Part shown: positions 12,807 through 23,195 of the stretch, one piece after another
How positions within the stretch are numbered: the stretch's first letter is position 1
Layout of the letters: each line of letters begins with the position of its first letter
Assembly: GCA_946811695.1 (NCBI GenBank)
Contig: OX328123.1
Span: forward strand, 46,689,753-46,753,752
Direction of reading: 5' to 3'
From: Gonocerus acuteangulatus
Lineage: Eukaryota; Arthropoda; Insecta; Hemiptera; Coreidae
Length of the DNA stretch: 64,000 bases
Notes under the pieces: model-generated
Database searches by the model: none
Told to the model about the DNA's origin: nothing
What the model saw: the letters and a program-made list of their open reading frames with translations, nothing else
Program-made: the position numbers and the translations under genes

Positions 12807-14147
12807 ACAGGATACGTATAATTAGAATATTTTATTTTTGCGGAACCTTGGGATTCTCAGATCCCGTATGAATATCTATGAGGCCCTCTTCGTATATTTT
12901 CATTAATATCTCAAAAAGGGTTAGGAAATCGTGGAAAAATGTTTTGAAGAAATGTTTGATGGGGTCGTCACATTAGGATAAATAAGTGCTTAAAACTTAG
13001 TTAGTTAGTTTCGTTTATTTAAACGGATCTATTTGTGTGTTTCCCGCAGTTTTTTTTTTCACTGCTCGTCATTTTTGTAATTTCTTATAGTAGTCAAATG
13101 TATTTGTCAGTAAACAGGATACGTATAATTAGAAGCAATATTTTGTTTGTTAGAATTCGAAGATGCCGTACGAATATCTAGATATTACCTGTGGGTTAAT
13201 ATGTTTTTTGAGTTGAAGCTTTAAAGCCTCAACAGGAATATTTGTGTAATCACCCTTCACAGTTAATTTATTAGAATCATGAGTGACCGTTTTTGTGTTA
13301 CAACTAACAATCTTTGAAAACGAAGTTTAACTATCCTTGTTATTGTTATTTTCCTTCTGTTTGGCCGAAATTTTCTATTCGTGGTGTAATTCTCCTTGAA
13401 TTTTTTGACTAGATCAAGAACCTATTTTAAGCACTCTTAAATTCCTTAATTTAATTCAGGAAGTTTATCAAGCTTGACATAATCACTTTTGGGTTAATAC
13501 GGGTGGTCTATACCGAGTCCTTTGTTTGTAAACACAAAGAGCTTTCTGAGTAACGTTAAAGGGCAGTAAAAGTATATGACTACCTGGAAGTAGACCCTGC
13601 ATACAGAGAATTGCAATACGAGACCTCATTCATTCTTTCACCAGCTACCGTGTAACACCTTAGATCTGTTTATATTGTTTTACTCAGTGTGAACAAGTGT
13701 TGAAAGTGCCTAAAATTTTATATTTTTATTCCTTGTTATTTTTTAATTGCTAAGAGTTGGATAATGTATTTGAAAATAAAACAGGTTAAGAAAAATAAGA
13801 AATCAATTTAATGTTAGAGATATGGATTTCCAAGATTTAGCTTTTCAACTGCCTAGCGTCCTTCCTAGGGAGGGTTGTTTGTCTTTGATTTTGGTACTTA
13901 GAATTATGAGATACAGTTGAAACATTTTCTGCGTGTTCGAATTTCATCAACACTAATATGTTGAAATTTTTGTTACGTTTAGGGTAAAGGAAGAGTTAGA
14001 ATAAAATATTTTATTAACAGACAAAAAAAGTTTTGGTAACTTTGTATACTTTCGTTAGTATCTCGAAAACCGTTGACAATCTTGCCTCTTTGACTCTTAC
14101 TAAATGCTCTACAAAAAAGGTTCTGTACATGGACGTATATAAAAACA

Positions 14148-14395
14148 ATTTCGGGGGGGGGGCTGAGACCATTTCCAGGGTATGGAATACTAAATATTTA
14201 GAGCTTGGAATAGTTTTAGGCAACTAAAACGCTATTACACGTAAAATAAAATATGTTTTATGAACTAAGTGATCTTATTTAATTTATTTTTAAGGGTTTT
14301 ACGAGAAGTTTTCATCATTAATTCAAAATTTCGGGACGGGGCTGCAGCCCCCTCAGCCCCCCCCCCTCATATATGCCCATGCTTCTGTACCCTCT
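14148..14395 (+). repeat. Repeat family Z, copy 1
   Basis: About 200-250 bp bounded by a G-run (14152-14161) and by GCTGCAGCCCC next to a C-run. It is present in inverted orientation at 47830-48045. Shared interior blocks on the opposite strand include CTTAAAAATAAATTAAATAAG and TAGTATTCCATACCC. It has MITE-like size and no coding sequence. Its terminal inverted repeat is not clean. Confidence 0.7.
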
Positions 14396-14676
14396 AGAAA
14401 GGCTTAATTAGGCATATTTTGTATTGATTTATAGAGCTTTGCTTTAGAATGAGAGCCGGATTGTGTAATTTCCGCATCTGTGTAAAAGTTAGTTACTGTC
14501 GGTGTCCCTGACGCCTTAATATCACTTTTATTCGAGATATTCGAGAGGATTTTGACAATTTTCACGAGATATATAAAAAAAATAAGTTTATTTCTTTTCT
14601 AAGCTTATCAAATGGCACTAGGGACATGAACGGAACCGCGCTAAGATGCTGCAGTTCCTGCGAGTCGGACTTTTTA

Positions 14677-15110
14677 TCAGTGAAGATAACTTTCTTCCAT
14701 CTCTTTCCCCATGTGATGTGTTCCAAAGTAAACTTCTTTCTGTTGGCTTTGTGTGCTTTTGAAAGGGGACCAGGGGCTTGGACTTCAGTTTAAGGAGCTT
14801 TAAATGACGTGCCTTTTGCAAAAAACCGTTGAACATTCCTGGTGTTTGTTTGGACATCAGCTTGTCCACAAATTTCACTCGCCTTGGCTGAAGAGTTGGA
14901 AGCATGTCGTAAAATGGCTCGCTGTTCTTGGACCGTGGGCCTACCAATGCTTTTCTTTTGGCCATAATCATTACCCAGCCTAGAGACATTCCTTATGAAA
15001 TGCCTATTTCTATTTAAAGTTCGGTCGATTTTCGATTTTGTCCAATTTTTATCGTGCAATGTTTTAAGCGCGCGTTTTTCACTCTCGGACAACACTTTTC
15101 CTCTAGACAT
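14677..15110 (-). pseudogene. Tc1-like transposase, N-terminal part (right copy)
   Basis: From ATG at 15110 the frame encodes MSRGKVLSESEKRALKTLHD, then KNWTKSKIDRTLNR, GNDYGQKKSIGRPTVQEQRA and HASNSSAKASEIC. This is the paired helix-turn-helix DNA-binding region with the GRP hinge typical of Tc1 transposases. A frameshift follows near residue 90. In a second frame the sequence resumes as HKANRKKFTLEHITWGKRWK and then VIFTDKK, the approach to the first catalytic Asp of the DDE domain. The 3.4-kb X element begins immediately after. It is non-functional because of the frameshift, the insertion and the missing C-terminal catalytic residues. Confidence 0.85.
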
Positions 15111-15819
15111 TACTTATTCAGGTTTATTTAGACCCGCTGATTGAATTAATGAATGTAATGAACATTAAAACTGTTCCTAGAGCAAGATTTAGATAAGAAA
15201 TCACTGGGTGGCCTATACTTTTGTCGCGCCTAAATATTCACATTTCAACTAATTCTTTGGAAACAAGGATCAGGACTCATTACAGACATGCTCTTAAAAA
15301 TTCAGTGACATTAGAATACTATGTATTTGATTTGACTTAAATATAATATTAAATGATGACAAAAACTAACATGATATAGAGTGGCCTATAATTTTGTCGG
15401 GGAGTGTATATGGTTTTTTTCTACAAGGGCTAAATCAATATGAAAATTCATTGTCTTCATTTAGACTTACATGCCATACGTTAGGACATAAGCGCCTCTC
15501 TCTACCAACCGAAAGGACAGGTTCCTAATTAAGTGGCATGCTGTATATTCAAGTCTGATTGCAGGTTTAGGATACAAACCTGCATTACAAATCTAGCATT
15601 CGTTCACTTTCGCGGAAATAATACTTGAGGCGAAGCCCGTTTTGATGGTAGTGAAAGTACGCACTGTATGGATCACTAGAGTGGACTTCTCAACGATTGA
15701 TAGATTTGAAACCCAAACCCATTCATTATTGAAACCAAACTTTCAGACGTTGTGGCAGAATTACAGCTTTAGTCAATTTCAGACATATGAACTTGTAGGT
15801 TAGATTTCTCAGACACAAC

Positions 15820-16303
15820 CCTGTCTCCCGGTTATTGCCTTCTACGAATGTCTCGAAGAGGTTATGACCAATTATTTCTGTTTAATATTCCTGATAATAT
15901 CCAAGAAAGTATAATCTATGGAATACTTGTGTTTACGTCATTTACGAACAATCAAAATACATATGTATCTTTCATATTAACAGCAGAAACACTTACTGTA
16001 GGGAAGGCCCTCGATACTGTTTTGTCAACTTTAATGGCCATAAGAAATTATTATTCTAAACATCCATTGGTCATTAGAGTAATTAAAATTGAAGAATACC
16101 TGCGGAGAAATGGACTTCATTTTTCACGGATTCCAAATCATTTTAGAATAGCTCAATATGAAAAAGTGGATCAAGCTGCTAATTGGCTACTAGTGAAAGA
16201 GTTGCTATCTACAAAATATGACGGCATGATGTATCTTTTAGTAAAAGTTAAATCAAATCAGCCAGCATCTCTATATGGTATTATATCACAGAAAATAGAT
16301 TAA
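15820..16303 (+). pseudogene. Decayed RNase H domain of a non-LTR retrotransposon
   Basis: A 151-codon frame from 15848 contains, in RNase H order: TYVSFILTAETLTVGKALD (the motif with catalytic Glu), STLMAIRNYYSKHPLVIRVI (in I-clade enzymes usually preceded by SDSLS), FSRIPNHFRI (family form W-PSH-GI) and EKVDQAANWL (family form NE-ADQAA, keeping the last Asp). The TDGSK motif and the middle Asp are gone, and there seem to be in-frame losses between blocks. The length and openness of the frame are unusual for a fossil, but the missing catalytic residues argue against activity. Assignment rests on motif order read by eye. Confidence 0.6.
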
Positions 16304-16469
16304 GTACTTATGCAAAAGTTAATTGACAGATCCTCAGGCCAAAGAGCTATTGAACAATAATTACAGAAAATCAAGCCTACCTCAAAGAAATTGGGCAAAA
16401 AGAACAAAATATATTATAATGTAATTCGTGCAAAATACAGGGAAGGAGTCAAAAGTTCTCTTTTTTGGA

Positions 16470-17010
16470 TGCCTTGTTGCAATTATGATGGATCAGGAAT
16501 TCATTGTACAACAATTGATATTCACTCATATTTTTTTGTTACAAAGAAAATATATTATTAAATATATGGTATTAAACCATAATTCTAAAAGTTTTCATAA
16601 GTGGTGCTCAGATTGTAAGATTTATAGAGAAAGGAAGTGAAAAATTATGTTCCACTCAGGGCCGCCACATCTCATAGCCGGGCCCGGGACCAGATCACGG
16701 GCCCCCCTTCTCAGAGCGGGGAGTAGTCCTTCTAGTACTTTGCTAAAGGATTTGGAATTATTTTCATCATGAGTTTTGAGCGAAAGGAGAATAAAACAAT
16801 CGGTGCAGTAGTTCTTTTTACAAGCTCATAACCTATACGATTTTTCTACTTAGCGAGGCCCGGCCCGGGCCCCCACGGCGCCCGGGCCCGGGACAACTGT
16901 ACCCGGCTGTCCCCCCCCCCCCTTGTGGCGGCCCTGCTTCCATTGATAAGTCCAAATTTATGGGTTGAATTAAGAGGTTTTCACCACATAGGGTCCCTCA
17001 AATCATTTAT
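16470..17010 (+). repeat. Repeat family W, copy 2 (filled-site copy)
   Basis: Paralogue of 10060-10310, interrupted by an inverted-repeat element at 16657-16936. A 70-codon frame at 16428-16640 ends in FHKW, then CKIYRERK, and the other copy has HKW then EIYR, suggesting a shared coding ancestor that I do not recognise. Confidence 0.65.
16657..16936. mobile_element. hAT-type MITE, 280 bp
   Basis: Perfect 13-bp terminal inverted repeats, CAGGGCCGCCACA and TGTGGCGGCCCTG, enclose a GC-rich non-coding body with inverted GGGCCCGGG blocks. Flanking octamers GTTCCACT and CTTCCATT match at 6 of 8 positions, as expected for a mutated 8-bp duplication. The paralogous empty site near 10220 reads through without interruption. 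The CAGGG start and 8-bp duplication are hAT features. No transposase is present. Confidence 0.85.
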
Positions 17011-19479
17011 TTGCATACCTCATTTTCAACCGAAACTCATCAATACAGCAATCAACAACATCAAAAGACTGTGATAACTACCCTCCAGCTGACTAACAAT
17101 TCGAAGCAGCAAAAGTACAATTTAAAAAAAGATCTAACACTTATCCATGAACACCTCAAAGTATTTTTGGTCTTCCTCTCTCACCTAGGCAGTTATGGTG
17201 GAAGAAGAATGCCAAACAACATGCCGAAACTTCAAAAATAGATTTTTCTAAAAATCACATTTTCTCCTAGCCTAATCCCCACCATTCCTTGACTTCTTAT
17301 CACCTCCACGGCTATCTTCACACATTATCAGCATAATACCTCCTGGTTTTCTTAGAGGAAGAATAACTATGCTAAGGGTGCAATGGCTTTAAGTGGAACA
17401 ACACAAATATAAATAAACAATAGAATACCCTTCATAATATTCGTTTTCTTATAGTAAGTATACGTATTGATGTACCTAGGTGAAATTAATTATTTAAGCA
17501 GCAACTTTAAAAGCTTTAATATCTATTAGCCTAATTTTATTTTTTCAAAACACTATAATCCTAAATTCTACTTCGATTTTCAAGACACTTTTATATATTT
17601 TACCATCATCAGCAAACATTATTCCAAAGAATTGCTCATATTATTAAGAGTAAGGTATTTTATCCCGAGAGTCTGACAAATCTTATATACGCCCTCGAGG
17701 GCTATAATGCAAATATGTTGAGGAAGGAAACGTGACTAAGGCAAGCAAGAACAGAGGTTAAGCCTCTGAGGTCATGAGCCCACAGGCATTAGAAAAACAT
17801 GAAAAAAAAGCCTATAATGTAATGAGTGAACTTTCCACAGAGAGCTCGCATCAAAGGTTGACCCCAGGCTTAAAAGAGAGAAACCTAAATAACACGGACA
17901 AGAAAGTGACCAGACCAGCCATCAGAGACTGGTCCATAGGCTACCACGCCCACTGTCATACAGCAAGTCCCTTCCTGGTCCAAGTATATTCGTCAGATTA
18001 AATCAGATAATGACAGGTCCGTATGGAGATGTTGTAGCACGTTAAACGTTTTCGGCGATGAACTCACTGAAAAATATTCGCTACTCCAATATTCTACTAA
18101 AACAAGGGACGAAATAAACCTTCAATTGATATAATTAACGGATATTATCCACCATCGGTCATAGTATTAGCATCGCATGGTTGAGTTCATCGTTTCCTGT
18201 AATCACAATAAAGACACTATGATAACACCAGATGCAAAGGGTATTTCACCGATAAGAGAAAGAGCCTTATTATTACAATTATTAAGAAATTGTTGTAGTT
18301 TTAACGGAAATCAAACCCGAATAGACAAACGTATATTAAAATGGCCGTTACAGATAAGTTTTTTTTAGTATTTACTGGTAAAGGAGGCTTTATGGGTTCT
18401 GTAATTTTTGGGACAGAGTCGTAGCATTGCTTGACATAGATGCCGGCAATTTAGGATTGGACACGAATTTAGGTAGTAAGGGTACGTCCATTTATCTTTT
18501 AAGGACAAAACGTCCGTGGATAACTCGCATTTTCCCGCTCTCACGGCACAATCTACGCACCCTACATATTTACAACTTTCAAGAGAAATCCTGTCTTTGT
18601 CAAGATATGTCAACATTCCCAAATTTACATGAGGACAATAGTACCTACATCCTGAGCGGAATAATGCATGAAATGTATTCCAAGAGTGTATACAAGATGG
18701 GTTATGGGTTTAGATAATGATATATAGTTTAAAATATTTTAATTTTGATCTGTGAATCTGAACATGATATAGGAAATAAAGGTAGTGTTTTCTAATAAGA
18801 GGGACACTTGTCAAATTTCAAGCAGCATAAAGAGGAATGGGGCCCTTATTAATCCCTTTTATAAATTATAACTGAGCCGGTATTCACTCTGTTTCCAAAT
18901 AATAATTATTGTATATTTGTAGGATGAATGTTTCACATTTATAAGATTTTATTACCGAATAGACGTGAAGGAAACTCCTCTGATAGTTTCGAATCACTAT
19001 TTATCTCGGCGAGGCCTATAATATTGCGTAATAATTTATTTAGTTTTTTTTTTTTTTTTAATTGATTTTTATGTTTCTTTAAAAACGAATAATTTTCAAA
19101 TTATGAATAAAAAAATCATTCCATAGAAGGCCAGGGTAGATATTATACAGGTCTATCTGATTATTGACCAAACGGAACCCTAAGGAGACGTTTTGGTCAG
19201 TAGTACGCTCTAGCCGCCTGAATTTCCGGCTGATGACCATTTATTTATTTTATTTTATTTATTTATTTATTTTTTTATTTTTATTTTTTTTTTAAATCTC
19301 ATAGTTTCTAGTTTTAATTTAATATTGTTTAATATTGTTATTCGTTTAATATATTGACATATGTATATGTTTAGTTTCTTTAATTTGTAAGTAACTTTTG
19401 GTCTCGAACCTGATATCTGTATTTTTAAAATAAAATTGTCTGCACTTTGACAATAGCTATATCCGGGAGTATGTCAGGG
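17011..19479. other. Unassigned intergenic DNA
   Basis: Frames of 60-96 codons occur on both strands (for example 17774-18001 and 18427-18717 plus), but none carries a recognisable domain or a neighbour that supports it. No repeat unit seen elsewhere in the window is evident. Confidence 0.5.
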
Positions 19480-19505
19480 GAAAAAAAAAGGAAAAAAAAA
19501 AAAGG

Positions 19506-19536
<31 letters not shown>

Positions 19537-19677
19537 AGAGAAAAAAGAAAAAAAAGGAAAAAGAAAAAAAAATCCCCTAAACACAGAAAGTGAGGAAAAA
19601 AAAGAATGGGCCAAAAAATATATACAAAGTACAAGGTCTAATTTGTTAATACAAAAAAAATAAAAAATAAATAAAAT

Positions 19678-19724
<47 letters not shown>
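19480..19724. repeat. Purine-rich low-complexity tract and poly(A)
   Basis: A (AAAAGG)-like purine run at 19480-19600 and a poly(A) of about 40 at 19684-19722 give spurious Phe-rich minus-strand frames. The strand asymmetry extends over some 240 bp. Confidence 0.9.
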
Positions 19725-19728
<4 letters not shown>

Positions 19729-19729
19729 C

Positions 19730-20495
19730 TCCCTAAGGTTCCGGGAACAAGGGATGAGTGGTTGTGCGTTGCAATGACATAGTAGGGCGCTGACGACCGT
19801 GAGGTTTTTCGCCCCATATTTTCTAAACAAACATTTCCGGGGACCGTCGACGACAACGACTCAGACCCTCAAACGACGACACCAGCAGATAAAATGATTA
19901 GCGCAGGAAATAAAATGTGAACAAAGGTCCTCTGGCACACGAGTCAAGCACTCTTCGCGAGCTTATCATTCTTTCAAACATATCCCGAAAAGTTGTTAAT
20001 ATAATTATTATTAATTGTTCAAATTAATATGAAATAAATCAGCAACTAACGATCATTAAATACTGCAAATATTGAAAACAATGAGCTACTTGAGTCAGTC
20101 TCACAGAAAGAATAGAAACTGAACTGTGATTCAAACAATGATTAATCAATGTCAGAAAGATAGAAGTGACATCAGATAGACAAGACTCGCCTAGATGATC
20201 TCAAAGCGGAGCGGTTAAATTGTCATTAATGTGAGAAGTCATAAAAAAAAAGTAGTTCTAACAACGGCTGTCTTCTCTACACAACTACAAGTTGACTACC
20301 ACCGACTATTTACTAATTATAGTTCTATAACAGTACAGTATAATGGTAAATAAATAATCAAACTGTCAAATAGTGCAACCAATTGCATCAAATCCGTTTT
20401 ACACTAAAATTAAATCAAATCCTAACAACTATCTTTATGACCAAATTAGAACAGTGATGAACAAAATGAAAATAAAATAAAAATATTTAGAACAT
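19730..20495. other. Unassigned DNA, possible old SINE-like piece
   Basis: Around 19860-19960 the text CCTCAAACGACGACACCA and the following blocks recall CCTCAAACGATGACACTA at 31850, suggesting a shared old repeat. The rest shows no gene. Confidence 0.4.
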
Positions 20496-20499
20496 AACA

Positions 20500-20700
20500 A
20501 AATAGGGGGAAATTCAATACTTTTATTACCGCCCCGCTCCCAAAAGCCGGAAGCACTTGTGTCACTCTTCCTGTCCTAATGCTATTTCCTGTGTACATAG
20601 GCAAGAGTGACGTATTTTCAGTTGAGTTTTTTTTTTTTTTTTTTTTTTTTTGAGGTGTGTCACTTTAGAAATAATAGTACGATATGATAAATCTTCTTAC
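20500..20700 (+). repeat. Dispersed repeat V, copy 1
   Basis: Shares GGCAAGAGTGACGTATTTTC and then CACTTTAGAAATA, in the same order, with 25305-25460, where the spacing is filled by a shorter T-rich tract. Direct orientation, no coding frame. Confidence 0.6.
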
Positions 20701-21394
20701 AACCATAAAAAAAATGGAGAAAATCCAGGAATCCTTGCTAGATTGAAAATGACATTTTCATTTTTTGTTTGTTTTATTTTGTTTGGTATTATATAACTAC
20801 TCCACATCCCAAAAGAACATAAATATTCTTTTATACCAATATAAGTGCCCAGGACAAAATAAAGAGTTGTTTTTTTTTTTCTAAAGGAAAGTGCAGCAGT
20901 ACTTCAACTATAGGCATATTGCAGACAATATTCACTCCATAAAAAATATGCAAATTTGCAGTGCAGTTTCCACACTCCATTTCCGCGAACTTCTCGGCTC
21001 GTTTAGCGATGTCGTAATGTGAATAGAGCTAATTATTGCGGAGGTAATTGAGCAGGCGGTTTCTTATCTTACATGTAATTGTTTCTCACATCACTAACCA
21101 ATGCCTTAATGAATCATGATTTATGATCCGGGAAATTTCTTAACAAAACTATGAGCAATTAGAGTCTCCAAGAGATAAGGAGTTATATCATATGACAAGA
21201 ATATTATGACTTCAAATAGAAGAATCCTCAATAAATTCAAATGTATAATGTAAAGTATAAAATACAAAATATACGTATAAATCACATATAAGGCGTTACT
21301 TAAAAAGAAATACGTACACTTTAGACCATTTTCAACTAAAGTTTACATTTTTCTAATATTCAATAAATCATCAAGAAAGATTAACTCACCGGGC

Positions 21395-21490
21395 TGGGAG
21401 AGAGAGAGAAACTTTATTAGAAACAAATAAAATGGGCTGCCCAATTATATTGGGTTGCTAGATGCACAGCGTGCTTATCATCCATTCGGA
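21395..21490 (+). repeat. Dispersed repeat U, copy 1
   Basis: GAGA-rich start, ACTTTATTAG, then GGGCTGCCCAATTATATTGG and GTTGCTAGATGCACAGCGTG. The sequence at 43185-43290 carries the same blocks in the same orientation with mutations. Confidence 0.6.
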
Positions 21491-21949
21491 AATAGGGTTA
21501 ATTTACAGGCTTAACTCAGTTCTTCTGGTTCAACCTGTTCTTAACCGAATCCAAACATTATGTATTGCATACATTTACATATTACATAACACCGATTGCA
21601 TCTTCGGATCGATAATATTAAATAATAAGCGAGGAATGGGAAGGAAAGACTAACGCAATAAAAAATAAATAAACAAAGGTTCACTACGCTCATCATGAAG
21701 ATTAACCAACTTGACCTCTCCCATAAGGCAAAGTACCTTCCTAACACAATTCGGGTATTTTTTACTTTACCCACACCAGTAACAGATTTCTAAAAGAATG
21801 ATTTATCTTATTATTAAATTAATACTAGTGAATAACAGATAATTAAAGTAATTTATTTACTAAGCTTCAAATATAAACAACAATGATAGTGTAATATACT
21901 ATTCGTTTAATAATTCATTTAGGAAGTCTATATGCCCCCTAAATGAATC

Positions 21950-21961
21950 TATAATGATTTT
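21950..21961 (+). other. Left target-site duplication of the PLE
   Basis: TATAATGATTTT is repeated exactly at 24747-24758, immediately outside the right arm of the palindromic Penelope-like element. Confidence 0.85.
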
Positions 21962-22051
21962 CAAAAACTTTGAGGTTGCTGGCAGAGAAGGAAGATCTTC
22001 AGGTAAATGAAAAAAACGTCTAGGTCCTTCACAACATTTTATTTCCACGCT

Positions 22052-22085
22052 GAGCGCTTTCGGTAGCTCTTGCTACCATCCTCAG
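22052..22085 (-). ncRNA. Hammerhead-ribozyme-like motif, PLE left arm
   Basis: Minus-strand copy of the motif at 24661-24694: CTGAGGA, one extra T, stem GGTAGC/GCTACC with loop AAGA, GAAA, the very short stem III GC/GC closed by A-U, then C at the cleavage position. Hammerhead motifs are known from Penelope-like elements. Activity here is inferred from sequence only. Confidence 0.65.
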
Positions 22086-22291
22086 AACTGTGACAAAATG
22101 AATAGAATAAGACAGTTGCCTAACAGAAATCTTATAAATATTAAAATGTTCACTAACCTACACGTAAAATAATAAATAAACACAATAATCTTGATTCGTC
22201 AACATAAACACTAAAAACAATAACAATACAAACAAAAACACAAGTCATACATGATAAAATGAAATGGCTAAAGTTGAGGAGAGAGACTCAC

Positions 22292-23183
22292 CTATAATGA
22301 GTTCAGCTTCACTGCTGAGGGCTGACTGAAGGGAAGCAGGGAGAGAGCCTGCACAGAGACGTGACTCAACATATCAGTTTGATACGTATCTGTCCTTTTA
22401 TTTAAATTACACGAGCTCAGGATCTTGTCGATACGTATCTCTATACTTTCTAGGACATTCATCTGTGCAGACTTCTTCCGGTAATGTAAAAAATACAGAG
22501 AATGGTCAGCTTCGCTGTGTCCCGCTGCGAGACAATGTTGACGAAATTCAGAATCAGACCTGGTTTTATGTTCTCTAGCTCTTATTTTGAGTTTCCTACC
22601 AGTTTGCCCTACGTACGAACCAGAACAGAGGCCACATACGATTTTATAGACGCCACTCTTATTTCCCGTGTCTATCTTATCCTTGACGTCACAAAGAGCA
22701 TTAGCCAAAGAGGGAGAATTTTTAAAGGCCACCTTAACATCCGCTTTACTTAAAATGGAGGCTATTTTTTCCGAGACTTGGCCTAAGTATGGTAAGGTGA
22801 ACCATCTAACCTCAGATACGTCGGGTTTTAGAAAATTGGGAAAAGCCGCCTTAAGGGCATGTTTTTCTTTTCTTCTCCTGTAAATACCATCAATCGTGAG
22901 AGCATCATATCCGTTCTTCTCCGCAACATGCTTTATATGGAGAAGCTCACGGTGATGATTACCCTCCGACATAGGTACTGACAAGAGTCGATCAATATAA
23001 TAAATAAAAGGCAAAATAAAAGGTGGGTGGATTTGTAGCAATCACCATTAAACAGAAAATAATTCTGTTCTAATACAACATTAAATATATCACAAATCTC
23101 GTTGGCTACCACGGGATTGCATTGCCTCTGATTCATGACGTGTTGAACGAGCGGGATAATTTCAGAGGAAGGGACACTTGTGA
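22292..23183 (-). pseudogene. PLE left-arm ORF: RT core deleted, GIY-YIG part retained
   Basis: From the palindrome centre the minus strand reads TSVPSSEIIP and on to NGDCYKSTH, the region between RT motifs A and B. It then jumps across a deletion of residues equivalent to right-arm 23357-23731, which removes motif B and the YVDD box. After the junction the frame is shifted. A 249-codon frame (22292-23041) carries the rest of the linker and the complete GIY-YIG domain, identical to the right arm from FIYYIDRLL onward. The deletion joint contains a short copy of the neighbouring CCTTTTATTT, consistent with error-prone repair. The endonuclease part is intact but has no upstream RT in frame. Confidence 0.85.
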
Positions 23184-23195
23184 TCGTAAATTTAT

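Larger units (their letters stand above)
11282..14670 (-). mobile_element. Repeat element X, copy 1 (3.4 kb), inserted in Tc1 transposase
   Basis: The element runs from GTCCGACTCGCAGGAACTGC (5' end, minus strand, at 14670) to GCGCGGTTCCTCCC (other end, at 11282). Each side is flanked by TTTTTA (11276-11281 and 14671-14676), a target duplication inside transposase codons. The 11.28-kb end carries a hairpin of GCGGTTCCTCCCT against AGGGAGGAACCCCGC. Inside it has a long TA tract, degenerate subrepeats of roughly 300 bp (near 11930, 12270, 12890 and 13900) and the Z repeat at 14148-14395. No transposase is evident, so it is probably non-autonomous. The hairpin followed by CTAA recalls Helitron 3' ends, but a 6-7-bp target duplication does not fit Helitrons. 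Confidence 0.8.
10488..15406 (-). mobile_element. Tc1-like transposon, two convergent 3'-truncated copies, interrupted
   Basis: Both ends carry the same terminal sequence, CACTCCCCGACAAAATTATA, in inverted orientation, and each is followed about 160 bp inward by a second related block (GCGCGACAAAAGTATAGGCC). This is an inverted-repeat/direct-repeat end of the kind known in some Tc1/mariner elements. TA dinucleotides flank both outer ends (10486-10487 and 15407-15408), as expected for this superfamily. Homology between the ends continues well past the termini into transposase coding sequence, so each side is a 5' half. They meet tail to tail near 11033. The minus-strand copy is split by family X (11282-14670). 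Without X the composite is about 1.5 kb. Confidence 0.85.

Noticed and set aside
19425..19830. Phe-rich minus-strand frames
   Set aside because: They are translations of poly(A) and purine-rich tracts.
22502..22883. Frames opposite to the PLE coding strand, mirrored at 23863-24244
   Set aside because: They are antisense shadows of the GIY-YIG coding sequence, duplicated only because the arms are inverted copies.
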